A DNA stretch of 49,833 nt from Lachnospiraceae bacterium (GTDB taxonomy: Bacteria > Bacillota > Clostridia > Lachnospirales > Lachnospiraceae). The notes beneath the pieces were generated by a model. It was not told the origin of the DNA. It worked only from the letters and a program-made list of their open reading frames with translations, and made no database searches. Positions within the stretch are counted from its first letter, which is position 1. The number at the start of each line of letters is the position of its first letter. Positions 9,883 to 17,709 of the stretch are shown here, piece by piece. The stretch covers positions 1-49,833 of the forward strand of contig JAILDL010000090.1 in assembly GCA_024689465.1 (NCBI GenBank). Reading direction: 5' to 3'. Both the position numbers and the translations under genes were made by a program.

Positions 9883-11818
9883 AATGAATATCCTCCGAAA
9901 TAACGAGGATGCCATCGCGGATCTGCCGTCTCATAACGTCCGTGGGAATGGGCTTGCTGAACAGATAGCCCTGCAGACGTTCACAGCCAATGTCCCTTAA
10001 GAAGTCCGCCTGTTCCCGGGTTTCCACACCCTCCGCAAGCGTACCGATACCGGTGTCATTGGCTAAATTTATAATATTCCGCAAAATGCGGCCGGATTTT
10101 CCTTGTGCATCCAGGTTGGTTAAAAATTGCATGTCGATCTTCATCACGTCGAAAGAGAAATCCTTCAGGTTATTCAGTGATGAATAGCCGGAACCGAAAT
10201 CGTCCAGCCAAATGTCAAAGCCGGCCTCCTTGATGGAAGAGATGCGACGCCACAGTTCGTCGCCCGCTTCGCCCAAAGCAGACTCGGTGATCTCCACATG
10301 GATCATGTTCTTGGGAACCTGATACTTCGCTATAGTATCTTCCAGAACACGGGCCACGTCCATTACTTCCAGATCCAGTCTGGAAATGTTAATGGAAACC
10401 GGTATAGGGGTAAGCCCCATTTCCATAGCTTCCCGGATTCCCTGGCAGGCACGGTCCAAGATAAACGTGTCCACCTTATGGATCTGGCGATACTCTTCTA
10501 ACACAGGAACAAAAGCATTGGGTGCCAGAAATCCATATTCGGGGTCGTCCCATCTGGCAAGAGCTTCCAGTGAGCAGACTTTTCCGTTTTTCGCCCATAC
10601 TACCGGCTGGTAATATATCTTGAGATACCCTTTTTCCACTGCAGTGTCAATGTTGTTCACAATGTACTGCTGCCGCAGATAAAGAGCAGCCAAGGCAGCA
10701 TCATACTCCCGATAATGCTCTGTGTAGTGTTTCTTAATGGAATCGCAGGCATAACGGGCATGATCGATACAGACAATGGGATCCTCGTCTCTGCGGACAG
10801 GACGATAGCTTCCCACCTTGAATCCTAAATAAATCTCCTTTTTATCATGACGCATCTCCTCCATGATCTTGTTCAGTTTTTCCTGGATGCCGTCGTCTTC
10901 CGCCAGGACCGCAAAATGGTCGTCGGAAACACGGGCAACCAGATCGTGCATGAAGGTATCGGAGATCAAAGCCGCAAAACGCTTTAAATACTCGTTTCCT
11001 TCATGATAACCGTACTGATGATTATAAGCGCGGAAATTCTCCAGGTCTACAAACAAAAACAGCATTTTGGACAGATCCGTCTTCTCACCTCTGAGGCGGA
11101 TGGATGCATGGGTACGGAAATACCCCATGTTGTAGATCAGAGTCAGGTCATCCTGGGTCATCCGTTTGATGAGATGCTGGTTCACATTCTCCATACTCTC
11201 GTCAGAGACGGCTGCTTCCCGGATCTGATAGTACATGACCAGACTTACCACCATAATGGTCAGCCAGACCATAAGCAGGTTTATCTTGTTTGTCTGACTG
11301 AAAGAACGGATATCGTCCAGGTAACGGTAAAAAATATAAAATGCGGTGCCGCTGACCACCAGGCTCACAATGGGTCTCCAGACCAGCACACAGATGATCA
11401 GTAACGATACGGAAATAAAGGTCAGGATCTGCTCATTGTGCAGGTAATCCTGGCCGGATATATACAGACCGAAACAAAAGGCTACCAGCGCAAAGACGCC
11501 ATGGATGCAGTCTCCCAGCAGGCGGCTCCTTCGCAGCTTCTCCTCGTTCATCCGCAGTACTTTCTGGCTATAGATCATGAGCAGCAGGGATACTGCGATC
11601 ATGGCGCCGTATGCCACAAAGTGATCGATCACCCAGGACAGAGTGCGATTCTGAAGACGCTGAGAAAGAGTCATGATAAGGGAGATGACCATCCAGAATT
11701 CCAGCACAATGACAGCGGCCGAAATATAGGCCCCTGCCCTTGCGTTGGCTCTGCGAAAGTAGCCATCTATATGTTCATTTCTTTTCTCAAGCCCAAGCCA
11801 TTTGATCAGTCGGTTCAT
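9830..11818 (-). CDS. Membrane EAL-domain cyclic-di-GMP phosphodiesterase with degenerate GGDEF
   Basis: A 662-residue protein that probably hydrolyses cyclic-di-GMP to pGpG. About six membrane helices (residues 30-198) come first. A GGDEF-like domain follows whose motif is VSDDHF near 297-302, so it cannot be a cyclase. Then comes a complete EAL domain: EAL at 418-420, VEITES, DDFGSGYSSL, MKIDMQF, LAEGVET and GCERLQGYLFSKP. All the usual metal and substrate residues appear to be present. The degenerate GGDEF may bind GTP as a regulator, as in other such proteins. The ATG at 11818 follows GAGGAATT. It shares an operon with a 58-residue protein upstream and an ABC exporter downstream. Confidence 0.92.
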   Translation of the reverse strand: MNRLIKWLGLEKRNEHIDGYFRRANARAGAYISAAVIVLEFWMVISLIMTLSQRLQNRTLSWVIDHFVAYGAMIAVSLLLMIYSQKVLRMNEEKLRRSRLLGDCIHGVFALVAFCFGLYISGQDYLHNEQILTFISVSLLIICVLVWRPIVSLVVSGTAFYIFYRYLDDIRSFSQTNKINLLMVWLTIMVVSLVMYYQIREAAVSDESMENVNQHLIKRMTQDDLTLIYNMGYFRTHASIRLRGEKTDLSKMLFLFVDLENFRAYNHQYGYHEGNEYLKRFAALISDTFMHDLVARVSDDHFAVLAEDDGIQEKLNKIMEEMRHDKKEIYLGFKVGSYRPVRRDEDPIVCIDHARYACDSIKKHYTEHYREYDAALAALYLRQQYIVNNIDTAVEKGYLKIYYQPVVWAKNGKVCSLEALARWDDPEYGFLAPNAFVPVLEEYRQIHKVDTFILDRACQGIREAMEMGLTPIPVSINISRLDLEVMDVARVLEDTIAKYQVPKNMIHVEITESALGEAGDELWRRISSIKEAGFDIWLDDFGSGYSSLNNLKDFSFDVMKIDMQFLTNLDAQGKSGRILRNIINLANDTGIGTLAEGVETREQADFLRDIGCERLQGYLFSKPIPTDVMRRQIRDGILVISEDIHYEIQKSSGNAVALPEGE

Positions 11819-11899
11819 AATTCCTCAATACGGTCCACTATCGGACTTGAGAATAATTTTACCATTAGTTGAACAAAAAAGATACGATTGAATCGTGTT

Positions 11900-12076
11900 T
11901 TATCGTGACAGGACTTTGATCTCCCGATCCAGCATGGAAGAAAAATCCTCCGGAGCGGGAACAGCTGCAGCGGGCAACTTGTCATTCTCCGCTGCATACG
12001 GCTGTGTACGTTTTACGGAACGTTCCGCACGGTTGACTACAAACAGGTCGATCTCATTCATTAATACACTATGCAT
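11900..12076 (-). CDS. Small hypothetical protein, 58 residues
   Basis: I do not recognise this protein. It begins MHSVLMNEIDLFVVNRAE and ends SSMLDREIKVLSR. It is charged, has no membrane segment and no double-glycine leader, and carries an Ala/Pro-rich middle (LPAAAVPAPEDF). The case for it being real is the ribosome-binding site: AGGAGGG seven bases before the ATG at 12076, the strongest in this area. It sits 81 bp upstream of the EAL gene in the same direction. An in-frame upstream ATG at 12106 lacks such a site. It could be a regulator or partner of the EAL protein or exporter; that is inference from position only. Confidence 0.6.
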   Translation of the reverse strand: MHSVLMNEIDLFVVNRAERSVKRTQPYAAENDKLPAAAVPAPEDFSSMLDREIKVLSR

Positions 12077-12200
12077 ACCATTGCCCTCCTTAGCTTTTTC
12101 TTTCACTTTTCAGTAAAGGTGCTTTGACAAGTGAAGTACAACATCTTGTTTCTACTTTGTATATCGGCCACTATATTTAGGTGCTGAAGGGCAAAAGCCG

Positions 12201-12253
12201 AAAAAAACAGACAAAAATATGACAACATTTTCATCATATTTCTGTCTGTTTTT
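12201..12253 (-). terminator. Rho-independent terminator after gtrA
   Basis: A 20-bp stem with one mismatch (12203-12222 against 12234-12253) and an 11-nt loop. On the minus strand it is followed by a run of seven T's. It separates the aminotransferase-to-GtrA operon from the small-protein/EAL operon. The stem itself is T-rich on both sides, so it may act in both directions. Confidence 0.8.
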
Positions 12254-12286
12254 GACAAATATATTTGGTTCTGTGATAAAAAGTGC

Positions 12287-12730
12287 TTATTTCTGTTCTT
12301 CTTTTTTGGCCCGGCTGTTGGTATCGATGCTGGCACCGAATACAAAGAAGCGGTCATACAGATACTCGGTCACGAAATTGCAGCCCATGTTCAGCGCCGT
12401 CACCAGATAGTCATTCCATCCGCAGGTTTCTGCCAGATAGTTTCCCGCAACAGTGGACAGCGGCGTAAAGATGGCATAGAACACAGCTACCTTTAACATA
12501 GCCACGGGAATATTGTTTGCGGACTGGAAGGTAAATTGCCGGTTCAGAGTAAAATTCCAGATCACACTGAGCACCAGCGCGATGAGATAGCAGGGCCAGT
12601 AGGGCCAGTCCGTAAAGGTCTCCAGCAGGGTAAACGCCCCCATCTCGATGACGCCGGCGGAAATGGAGAACAGACCGAACTTGATGGCTCTGAGCAGTTC
12701 CTTTTTGTCTTTCCTTTTTTTGTCTTCCAT
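12287..12730 (-). CDS. GtrA-family membrane protein
   Basis: A 147-residue protein with four predicted membrane helices and the family hallmark NFTLNRQFTFQS after the second helix. GtrA proteins are thought to flip undecaprenyl-phosphate-linked sugars or otherwise help surface polysaccharide decoration. Its ATG at 12730 follows AGGGGGA, and only 8 bp separate it from the kinase stop, so it is the last gene of the operon. Its presence in what looks like a catabolic operon is odd. No glycosyltransferase is next to it. It ends just before the terminator at 12201-12253. Confidence 0.88.
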   Translation of the reverse strand: MEDKKRKDKKELLRAIKFGLFSISAGVIEMGAFTLLETFTDWPYWPCYLIALVLSVIWNFTLNRQFTFQSANNIPVAMLKVAVFYAIFTPLSTVAGNYLAETCGWNDYLVTALNMGCNFVTEYLYDRFFVFGASIDTNSRAKKEEQK

Positions 12731-12738
12731 GCTTCCCC

Positions 12739-14334
12739 CTAATTGTTCATGATCTTAAAGTTTGCGGCATTTGCCTTATGCAGCTGCTTGAATACCCGGT
12801 AGTTCTTTGCATATTGTTTCCGGGTTGCGGGATTGGGCTCAAAGACCTTCTGGGCCGGTATAAAGCCTGCGATCTCTTCGATATCCTTCATAAGCCCCAG
12901 GCCGACGCCCACGATGGCTGCTGCGCCAACCGCTCCCACATTCTGGGGATTGGCCACCACTTCGATCCTGCGTCCCGTAATGTCCGCCAGGATCTGGCTG
13001 GATACATCGGACAGTGCTCCGCCCCCGCAGAACCGGATGGTATCGGAGGTCTTGGTCTTATGATCCTGACACTCCAGCATCCAGCAGAGATGATAACAGA
13101 CGCCTTCGATCACCGCCCGCAGCATCTCGGTCTTGCCGGTTTCCAGCCGGATGTTAAAGAACATGCCGCCTGCATCGGAGTCCTCAAAGGGACAGCGGTT
13201 TCCGTGGAGCCAGGGGGTAAAGATCACGCCGCCCGCTCCCGGGCCCACCCTGCTGATCACCTCAGACATGTAGTCATACAGACTGGTATAGATGGTCTCC
13301 TGACTTTCACAGATATCGTGCTTTTCCAGGTAGATCCCGATCTCATCCAGGCACAGATGGTTTTTGACCCACTCCAGGCACTTGCCTGCCGTTTCCATCT
13401 CCGCAAAATAATTGAACTTTCCGGTCTGTGCCCCCACGATCGCTGCGATCATGGCATTTGTATCCACCATTTGCTTGTCCACGATGGTGGATACCCATCC
13501 GGAGGTTCCGGAATAAATGTGGGTATCTCCCGTCTTGACGCAGCCGGCTCCCACACCGATGAGGGTGGCATCCCCGCCGCCGCCGAATACCGGTGTTCCT
13601 TCCTTGAGACCCAGTTCCTTTGCTGCCTGGAGGGTGATGTCACCGGCCAGGTCCGTGCTCTTTATGACTTTGGGAAGCAGGTCCATTTTGATGTCAAACA
13701 TCTTGCACAGAGTCTTGCTCCATCCCTCTCTTCCCTTTCGGGAATCATACAGCAGGGTGGAATAGGCGCTGTCTTCCGTCATCACAAATTCTCCCGTGCA
13801 GCGGGAGATCAGATATTCCTTTACATCCAGCCATTTGTAGGCTTTTGCAAAATGCTCCGGCTCGTGTTTTTCGATCCATTTATACTTCCAGATCGGATCC
13901 TTAACCGAACAGGATACGGCACCGGTAATGAGCAGGGAAGGGATCAGCTTGCAGATGTTTGCGCCTGCGATCTGAATACCGTAGGCAATGCCTTCCCGGA
14001 TCTCCTCTTCCGCTCTCTGGTCCATATAGCTCATGGGTCTGCGCACCGGAACCCCTTTCCGGTCCACCAGGATCAGTCCCTGCATCTGCGAGCAGAAGGA
14101 AATCCCCTTGATCTGCTCCTTATCGATCCCGCTGCGGTGCAGGACCTCCCTGGTTGTGGTACACATGGCTTCCCACCATTCATCCGCATCCTGTTCCGCG
14201 CCGCCGTTTTCAAGGATATACAGCTGATATCCCTGCTGAGCACTGGCTACGGGAGTGATCTGCTTCTCCACGCAGAACAGAGACGTTTTTACCCCCGTTG
14301 TGCCGATATCATAGGCAAGTACATAGGTCCCCAT
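12739..14334 (-). CDS. FGGY-family carbohydrate kinase (xylulokinase-like)
   Basis: A 531-residue sugar kinase. N-terminal phosphate-binding motif AYDIGTTGVKTSLF, a YMDQRAEEE block with the likely catalytic Asp, GGGGDATLIGVGAG in the second domain, and a late CGGGALSDVSSQILADI block with ANPQNVGAVGAA. These are the FGGY/ASKHA kinase landmarks. The closest named type is xylulokinase, but FGGY specificity (xylulose, ribulose, fuculose, erythritol, glycerol) is not readable by eye. I use the ATG at 14334 with GGAAGGA just before it; a TTG at 14346 is possible. It is fourth in an operon with aminotransferase, aldolase and TetR, so it may phosphorylate the sugar that the aldolase later cleaves. 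Confidence 0.88.
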   Translation of the reverse strand: MGTYVLAYDIGTTGVKTSLFCVEKQITPVASAQQGYQLYILENGGAEQDADEWWEAMCTTTREVLHRSGIDKEQIKGISFCSQMQGLILVDRKGVPVRRPMSYMDQRAEEEIREGIAYGIQIAGANICKLIPSLLITGAVSCSVKDPIWKYKWIEKHEPEHFAKAYKWLDVKEYLISRCTGEFVMTEDSAYSTLLYDSRKGREGWSKTLCKMFDIKMDLLPKVIKSTDLAGDITLQAAKELGLKEGTPVFGGGGDATLIGVGAGCVKTGDTHIYSGTSGWVSTIVDKQMVDTNAMIAAIVGAQTGKFNYFAEMETAGKCLEWVKNHLCLDEIGIYLEKHDICESQETIYTSLYDYMSEVISRVGPGAGGVIFTPWLHGNRCPFEDSDAGGMFFNIRLETGKTEMLRAVIEGVCYHLCWMLECQDHKTKTSDTIRFCGGGALSDVSSQILADITGRRIEVVANPQNVGAVGAAAIVGVGLGLMKDIEEIAGFIPAQKVFEPNPATRKQYAKNYRVFKQLHKANAANFKIMNN

Positions 14335-14360
14335 TTTTCCTTCCAAACATATCCTTTCCT

Positions 14361-14996
14361 TTATTGTGTATCCCTTAACATGAAACCTGCTTTCAAAAAC
14401 AGCAGCATCTGCTGTACCAGCTTCTCATCCCGATCCTCACTGTCTCCGCAGAAGATCCGGAGACGCTCCCGGTAGTATTCGCAGCTGTAGGAAAAGTGCA
14501 GCATCATCAACAGGTTATCAAAAAAGAAGGCAAAAGCAGCAGGCTCTGCATCCTTTCGGATGGAGCCTTCCTCTTTCGCCTTCGAAAAGCATTCGGTATA
14601 TAGCTGTGCCGTCACCGATTCGATGGCTCTGGCATACTCCTCCACACGTCCCCCTTCCGCGTCCATGGTGATCGCGTGGTACATGCGGATGTGCGCAGGA
14701 TGTTCCTTTGCAAAGCTCTGAGCGATCCGGATCAGTTCCTCCGCAACCGCTTCCAGCGATTCATGCCGGCTGGTGGCCTGATTCAGGCAATCCTTCAGCA
14801 TACCGAGAGAGCGGGTAAGGCAGGCCTGAAATAAGGCCTCCTTATCCGCATAATACTTATAGATCACGCCCACACTGACTCCGGACTTTCGGGCGATCCC
14901 CATGATCGTGGCTTTCTCAGGCCCCTTGGCGGAAAATTCTTCCGTAGCGATCTCAAGGATCTGGTCTAGTTGCTCCTGGGTCAGTTTCTTTAACAT
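14361..14996 (-). CDS. TetR/AcrR-family transcriptional regulator
   Basis: A 211-residue repressor-type protein. Residues 10-55 form the TetR helix-turn-helix: EFSAKGPEKATIMGIARKSG then VSVGVIYKYYADKEALF. The C-terminal two-thirds is the helical ligand-binding domain. It lies between aldolase and kinase in the operon (gap of 7 bp upstream, 26 bp downstream) and probably controls this operon in response to a pathway metabolite. The 20-bp inverted repeat at 17641-17660 in the divergent promoter region is the best operator candidate. The start at 14996 follows GAGGA. Confidence 0.93.
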   Translation of the reverse strand: MLKKLTQEQLDQILEIATEEFSAKGPEKATIMGIARKSGVSVGVIYKYYADKEALFQACLTRSLGMLKDCLNQATSRHESLEAVAEELIRIAQSFAKEHPAHIRMYHAITMDAEGGRVEEYARAIESVTAQLYTECFSKAKEEGSIRKDAEPAAFAFFFDNLLMMLHFSYSCEYYRERLRIFCGDSEDRDEKLVQQMLLFLKAGFMLRDTQ

Positions 14997-15003
14997 AGCG
15001 TCC

Positions 15004-16068
15004 TCACTGTTTCTTTAATTTGGAATACTTCTTCTCGTAAATGGTATGCTCTAAGAAAGCGCTGATGGGATCCACCGCCTTCGGGGAATCGCCCGCTTCC
15101 TTTAACAGGGCAGCCATGGCATTTTTCTCCAGCACCGTGCAGACGGCTCTGGCATCATCTTCCGCCGGGCTGACGCACAGCGCACCCACATTTTCGATCA
15201 GCACCGCATGACGACCCTTCAGTGCTTTCCGGATCTGCTCCATACTTGCGTTTTCCGGCAGGCACTTTGTATCTACGCCGCCGATCTGGGCCATATCATC
15301 AATATAGGGCTTCATGGTCTTACCGGTCTTACTGATGGCCAGTGTAAAGGGTGCACGGGATAAAATGGCACAGCCGATGGTTTCATCGGTGTAGATGTCC
15401 CCGTAGCGGCCTTCCAGCTTGCCGATCACTTCTTCGTGCTCTCCGATGTGCTCTGCATCTGCTTCGCCCGGAAGAAGGGTTCCACACAGGCTTTCAAATC
15501 GCAGCTTTGCCACATCCTCCAGTTTATGGGCAATGGCAAAGGCATCTTCGTAGTCCTTTCCCATGCACAGGGTTCCGTGGTTTACCATCAGCACCGCACG
15601 GCTGTCGCCGTTTGATACGATGGCTGTTTCCACAGCCTTAGTCAGTTTTTTTGTGGAAGAGATCCCATACTCTGCAGCGGGCACTCTTCTTCCCAGTATA
15701 CTCATGGAATCCGGATCCACAACCCCGCTTGCCAGTGCTACGCGCAGCGCCGAGATGGCGGATGCGTAATTCTGATGGGTATGGATCACGAAATTAACAT
15801 CCGGGCGGTTACGGTAAGCCGCAGCGTGCACGCCCTTTTCACTGGACGGTTTTACGCTTCCTTCATAGGAGCAATCCGCGATATTTACCACCACGATGTC
15901 ATCCGGCGTCAGCGCATCATAGGCACGTCCGCTGGGGGTGATCACAAACTGGGTATCGGAGATCCGTGCACTGATATTGCCCCAGGTGCGGGCGATCAGA
16001 CCGGTCTTTAACAGCTCCAGTCCTGCCCGGATCACCAGCTCTTTTCCTTCTTTGATCTCGTATGCCAT
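15004..16068 (-). CDS. Class II aldolase/adducin-family protein with a second, divergent aldolase-like half
   Basis: The first ~215 residues form a complete class II (zinc) aldolase domain: GNIS 30-33, TPSG 44-47, the catalytic acid in KPSSE (Glu77), zinc ligands His96 and His98 in HTH, and His164 in MVNHG. L-fuculose-phosphate aldolase is the model: it cleaves a phosphorylated ketose to dihydroxyacetone phosphate and an aldehyde. The family also includes epimerases and decarboxylases. At 354 residues it is about 140 longer than usual. The C-terminal part (AVLIENVGALCVSPAEDDA) resembles the later half of the same fold without its zinc ligands. Cotranscribed with aminotransferase (14-bp gap) and TetR. 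Confidence 0.87.
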   Translation of the reverse strand: MAYEIKEGKELVIRAGLELLKTGLIARTWGNISARISDTQFVITPSGRAYDALTPDDIVVVNIADCSYEGSVKPSSEKGVHAAAYRNRPDVNFVIHTHQNYASAISALRVALASGVVDPDSMSILGRRVPAAEYGISSTKKLTKAVETAIVSNGDSRAVLMVNHGTLCMGKDYEDAFAIAHKLEDVAKLRFESLCGTLLPGEADAEHIGEHEEVIGKLEGRYGDIYTDETIGCAILSRAPFTLAISKTGKTMKPYIDDMAQIGGVDTKCLPENASMEQIRKALKGRHAVLIENVGALCVSPAEDDARAVCTVLEKNAMAALLKEAGDSPKAVDPISAFLEHTIYEKKYSKLKKQ

Positions 16069-16082
16069 ATTCTACCTCCGGA

Positions 16083-17573
16083 TCAGGCCTTTAAGGGTTC
16101 TACCTTGGAGAATACCCGATCGAAACGGGCAATCACGTCGTCGATCATCTGCTCATCGTATGCAGCGGATGTGTAAAGACGGGAACCTGCCAGTGTAATG
16201 ATCCCTTCTGCCATGTATGCAGCACCGATGTGCTCCATCTCCTTCTTTCTGGCATCGGTCTGCTTGAGCACCTCGGGGATCTCCCAGGGCTTATTCCAGT
16301 TAATGGAGAAGTGCATGGTACCTGCATTGTCCAGGTGGCAGATGGAGCCCTGGTTGAATGCAACGAAGGGCAGATTGTATTTCTTAATGGATTCCTGCAG
16401 CCCCTTGGTCAGGCGATCGCCCATACGTCCTGCCTTCTCGCAGGCATTCTGCTTCTCGATCTCTTCCAGCATGTAGTAGCCGGCGCAGCAGGAAATAGGC
16501 GTAGCAGCCAGAGTACCGCCGCAAAGAGCCTTCTTAACCTTCTTGCCGCTTCCGTCCAGACCTGCGCCCAGATGTGCCATACAGTCCCTATGTCCGCCGA
16601 CACCGCCTGCTCCGGGATATCCGCCGGCAATGACCTTACCGAAGATGGTCAGATCGGGGTCTACGCCGAAGAAGCCCTGTGCGCCGTGGATACCGATACG
16701 GAAACCGGTCACAACCTCATCGAAGATCAGCAGTGCACCATACTTGCGAGCCAGGCGCTCGGTGCCCTGTACAAACTCCCTGGATACCGGACGGGTTCCG
16801 GATTCGGGACCAACCGGCTCTAAGAAGATCGCTGCAGTACCGCCGTCCAGCTGATGTTTCTTAAGCTTCCGCTCCAGATCTTCCAGATCATTGGGGAAGA
16901 ATTCATCGGTATGTTTGAATACGAATCCGGGAACGCCGCGGCTCTGCAGGCCCTTGGTTCCGGGAATACGGATGCCGTATGCCATCTGATCGGACCAGCC
17001 GTGATAAGCGCCGCCCATTTTCAGGATGTTCTTCTTGCCGGTCTTTAAACGGGCAATACGGGCAGCCACCATGCAGGCTTCGGTTCCGGATCCCAACATA
17101 CGGAACATCTCAACAGAAGGAACACAGTCGGAGATCTTCTTTGCCAGCTTGTATTCATATTCGTGGAACAGACCGGTGGAAGGTCCGCAGGTATTTAACA
17201 GATCGATGACCTGTTCCCGGACTGCGGGTGGATTGGAACCCAAAACGGTAGGTCCGCCTGCCTGCAGCAGATCGTAGTACTCGTTTCCGTCGATATCATA
17301 AAGCTTAGCGCCCTCCGCCTTGGTGATCACGATGGGGAAGGGATAGTTAAATGCCAGGTTGTGCTGTACACCGCCGGGGATGATCTCCTTTGCCTTGGTG
17401 ATCATCTCTTTGGATTTTGCGCACTTCTTCTCGAAGTACTCGGTCTCGTACTCCTTTAAAGCATCCTTCTTGATGGTGTAAATGGGTTTCTTGATCAGTG
17501 CGTCCAGTTGGGCGGTCACTGCCGCTGCATCCAGATAGTGGTCTGCATCGATTGCGTAGCCGTTATAAGCCAT
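16083..17573 (-). CDS. Class III PLP aminotransferase (glutamate-1-semialdehyde aminomutase-like)
   Basis: A 496-residue PLP enzyme of the aminotransferase class III fold. Landmarks: GSGTEA 161-166, GAYHG 188-192, the cofactor-ring acid in FDEVVTGFR (Asp285), and the Schiff-base lysine Lys313 in FGKVIAGGYP. It most resembles glutamate-1-semialdehyde 2,1-aminomutase, but it is some 60 residues longer because of an N-terminal helical extension. It is also in a catabolic operon, not with haem genes, so a role in moving an amino group on an aldehyde or keto sugar is more likely. First gene of the operon; GGAGG lies nine bases before its ATG. Confidence 0.9.
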   Translation of the reverse strand: MAYNGYAIDADHYLDAAAVTAQLDALIKKPIYTIKKDALKEYETEYFEKKCAKSKEMITKAKEIIPGGVQHNLAFNYPFPIVITKAEGAKLYDIDGNEYYDLLQAGGPTVLGSNPPAVREQVIDLLNTCGPSTGLFHEYEYKLAKKISDCVPSVEMFRMLGSGTEACMVAARIARLKTGKKNILKMGGAYHGWSDQMAYGIRIPGTKGLQSRGVPGFVFKHTDEFFPNDLEDLERKLKKHQLDGGTAAIFLEPVGPESGTRPVSREFVQGTERLARKYGALLIFDEVVTGFRIGIHGAQGFFGVDPDLTIFGKVIAGGYPGAGGVGGHRDCMAHLGAGLDGSGKKVKKALCGGTLAATPISCCAGYYMLEEIEKQNACEKAGRMGDRLTKGLQESIKKYNLPFVAFNQGSICHLDNAGTMHFSINWNKPWEIPEVLKQTDARKKEMEHIGAAYMAEGIITLAGSRLYTSAAYDEQMIDDVIARFDRVFSKVEPLKA

Positions 17574-17709
17574 GTTGTAATCCTCCTGCTATACCTTTAT
17601 ATTGTTTGTAGATCCAATTCATGATAGAATGATTTACAGCTCGTGAATTCTGATTCACGACTTAATAAAATGATAACTTTCAGAAAATAGCCCGTCAAGA
17701 GGTTTTCTT
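17574..17709. promoter_or_regulatory. Divergent promoter region with a 20-bp inverted repeat
   Basis: The 136 bp between the minus-strand operon and the plus-strand dehydrogenase hold TCGTGAAT-TCTG-ATTCACGA at 17641-17660, two perfect 8-bp arms about a 4-bp centre. A related half-site, ATTCATGA, lies at 17618-17625. Such a site fits a TetR dimer, and a TetR gene is in the adjacent operon. A plus-strand TTCTGA-17-TGATAA pair starts inside the repeat. Promoter assignments are tentative. Confidence 0.65.

Noticed and set aside
12161-12168. GCCGATAT on the minus strand upstream of the 58-residue gene, a perfect sigma-28 -10 box
   Set aside because: No TAAA at the required 15-bp distance. The same octamer also occurs at 1781-1788 without a -35, so chance is likely.
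12778-14475. A 565-residue open frame on the plus strand opposite the FGGY kinase
   Set aside because: It is a shadow of the kinase and TetR coding frames, has no ribosome site, and its translation has no domain-like pattern.
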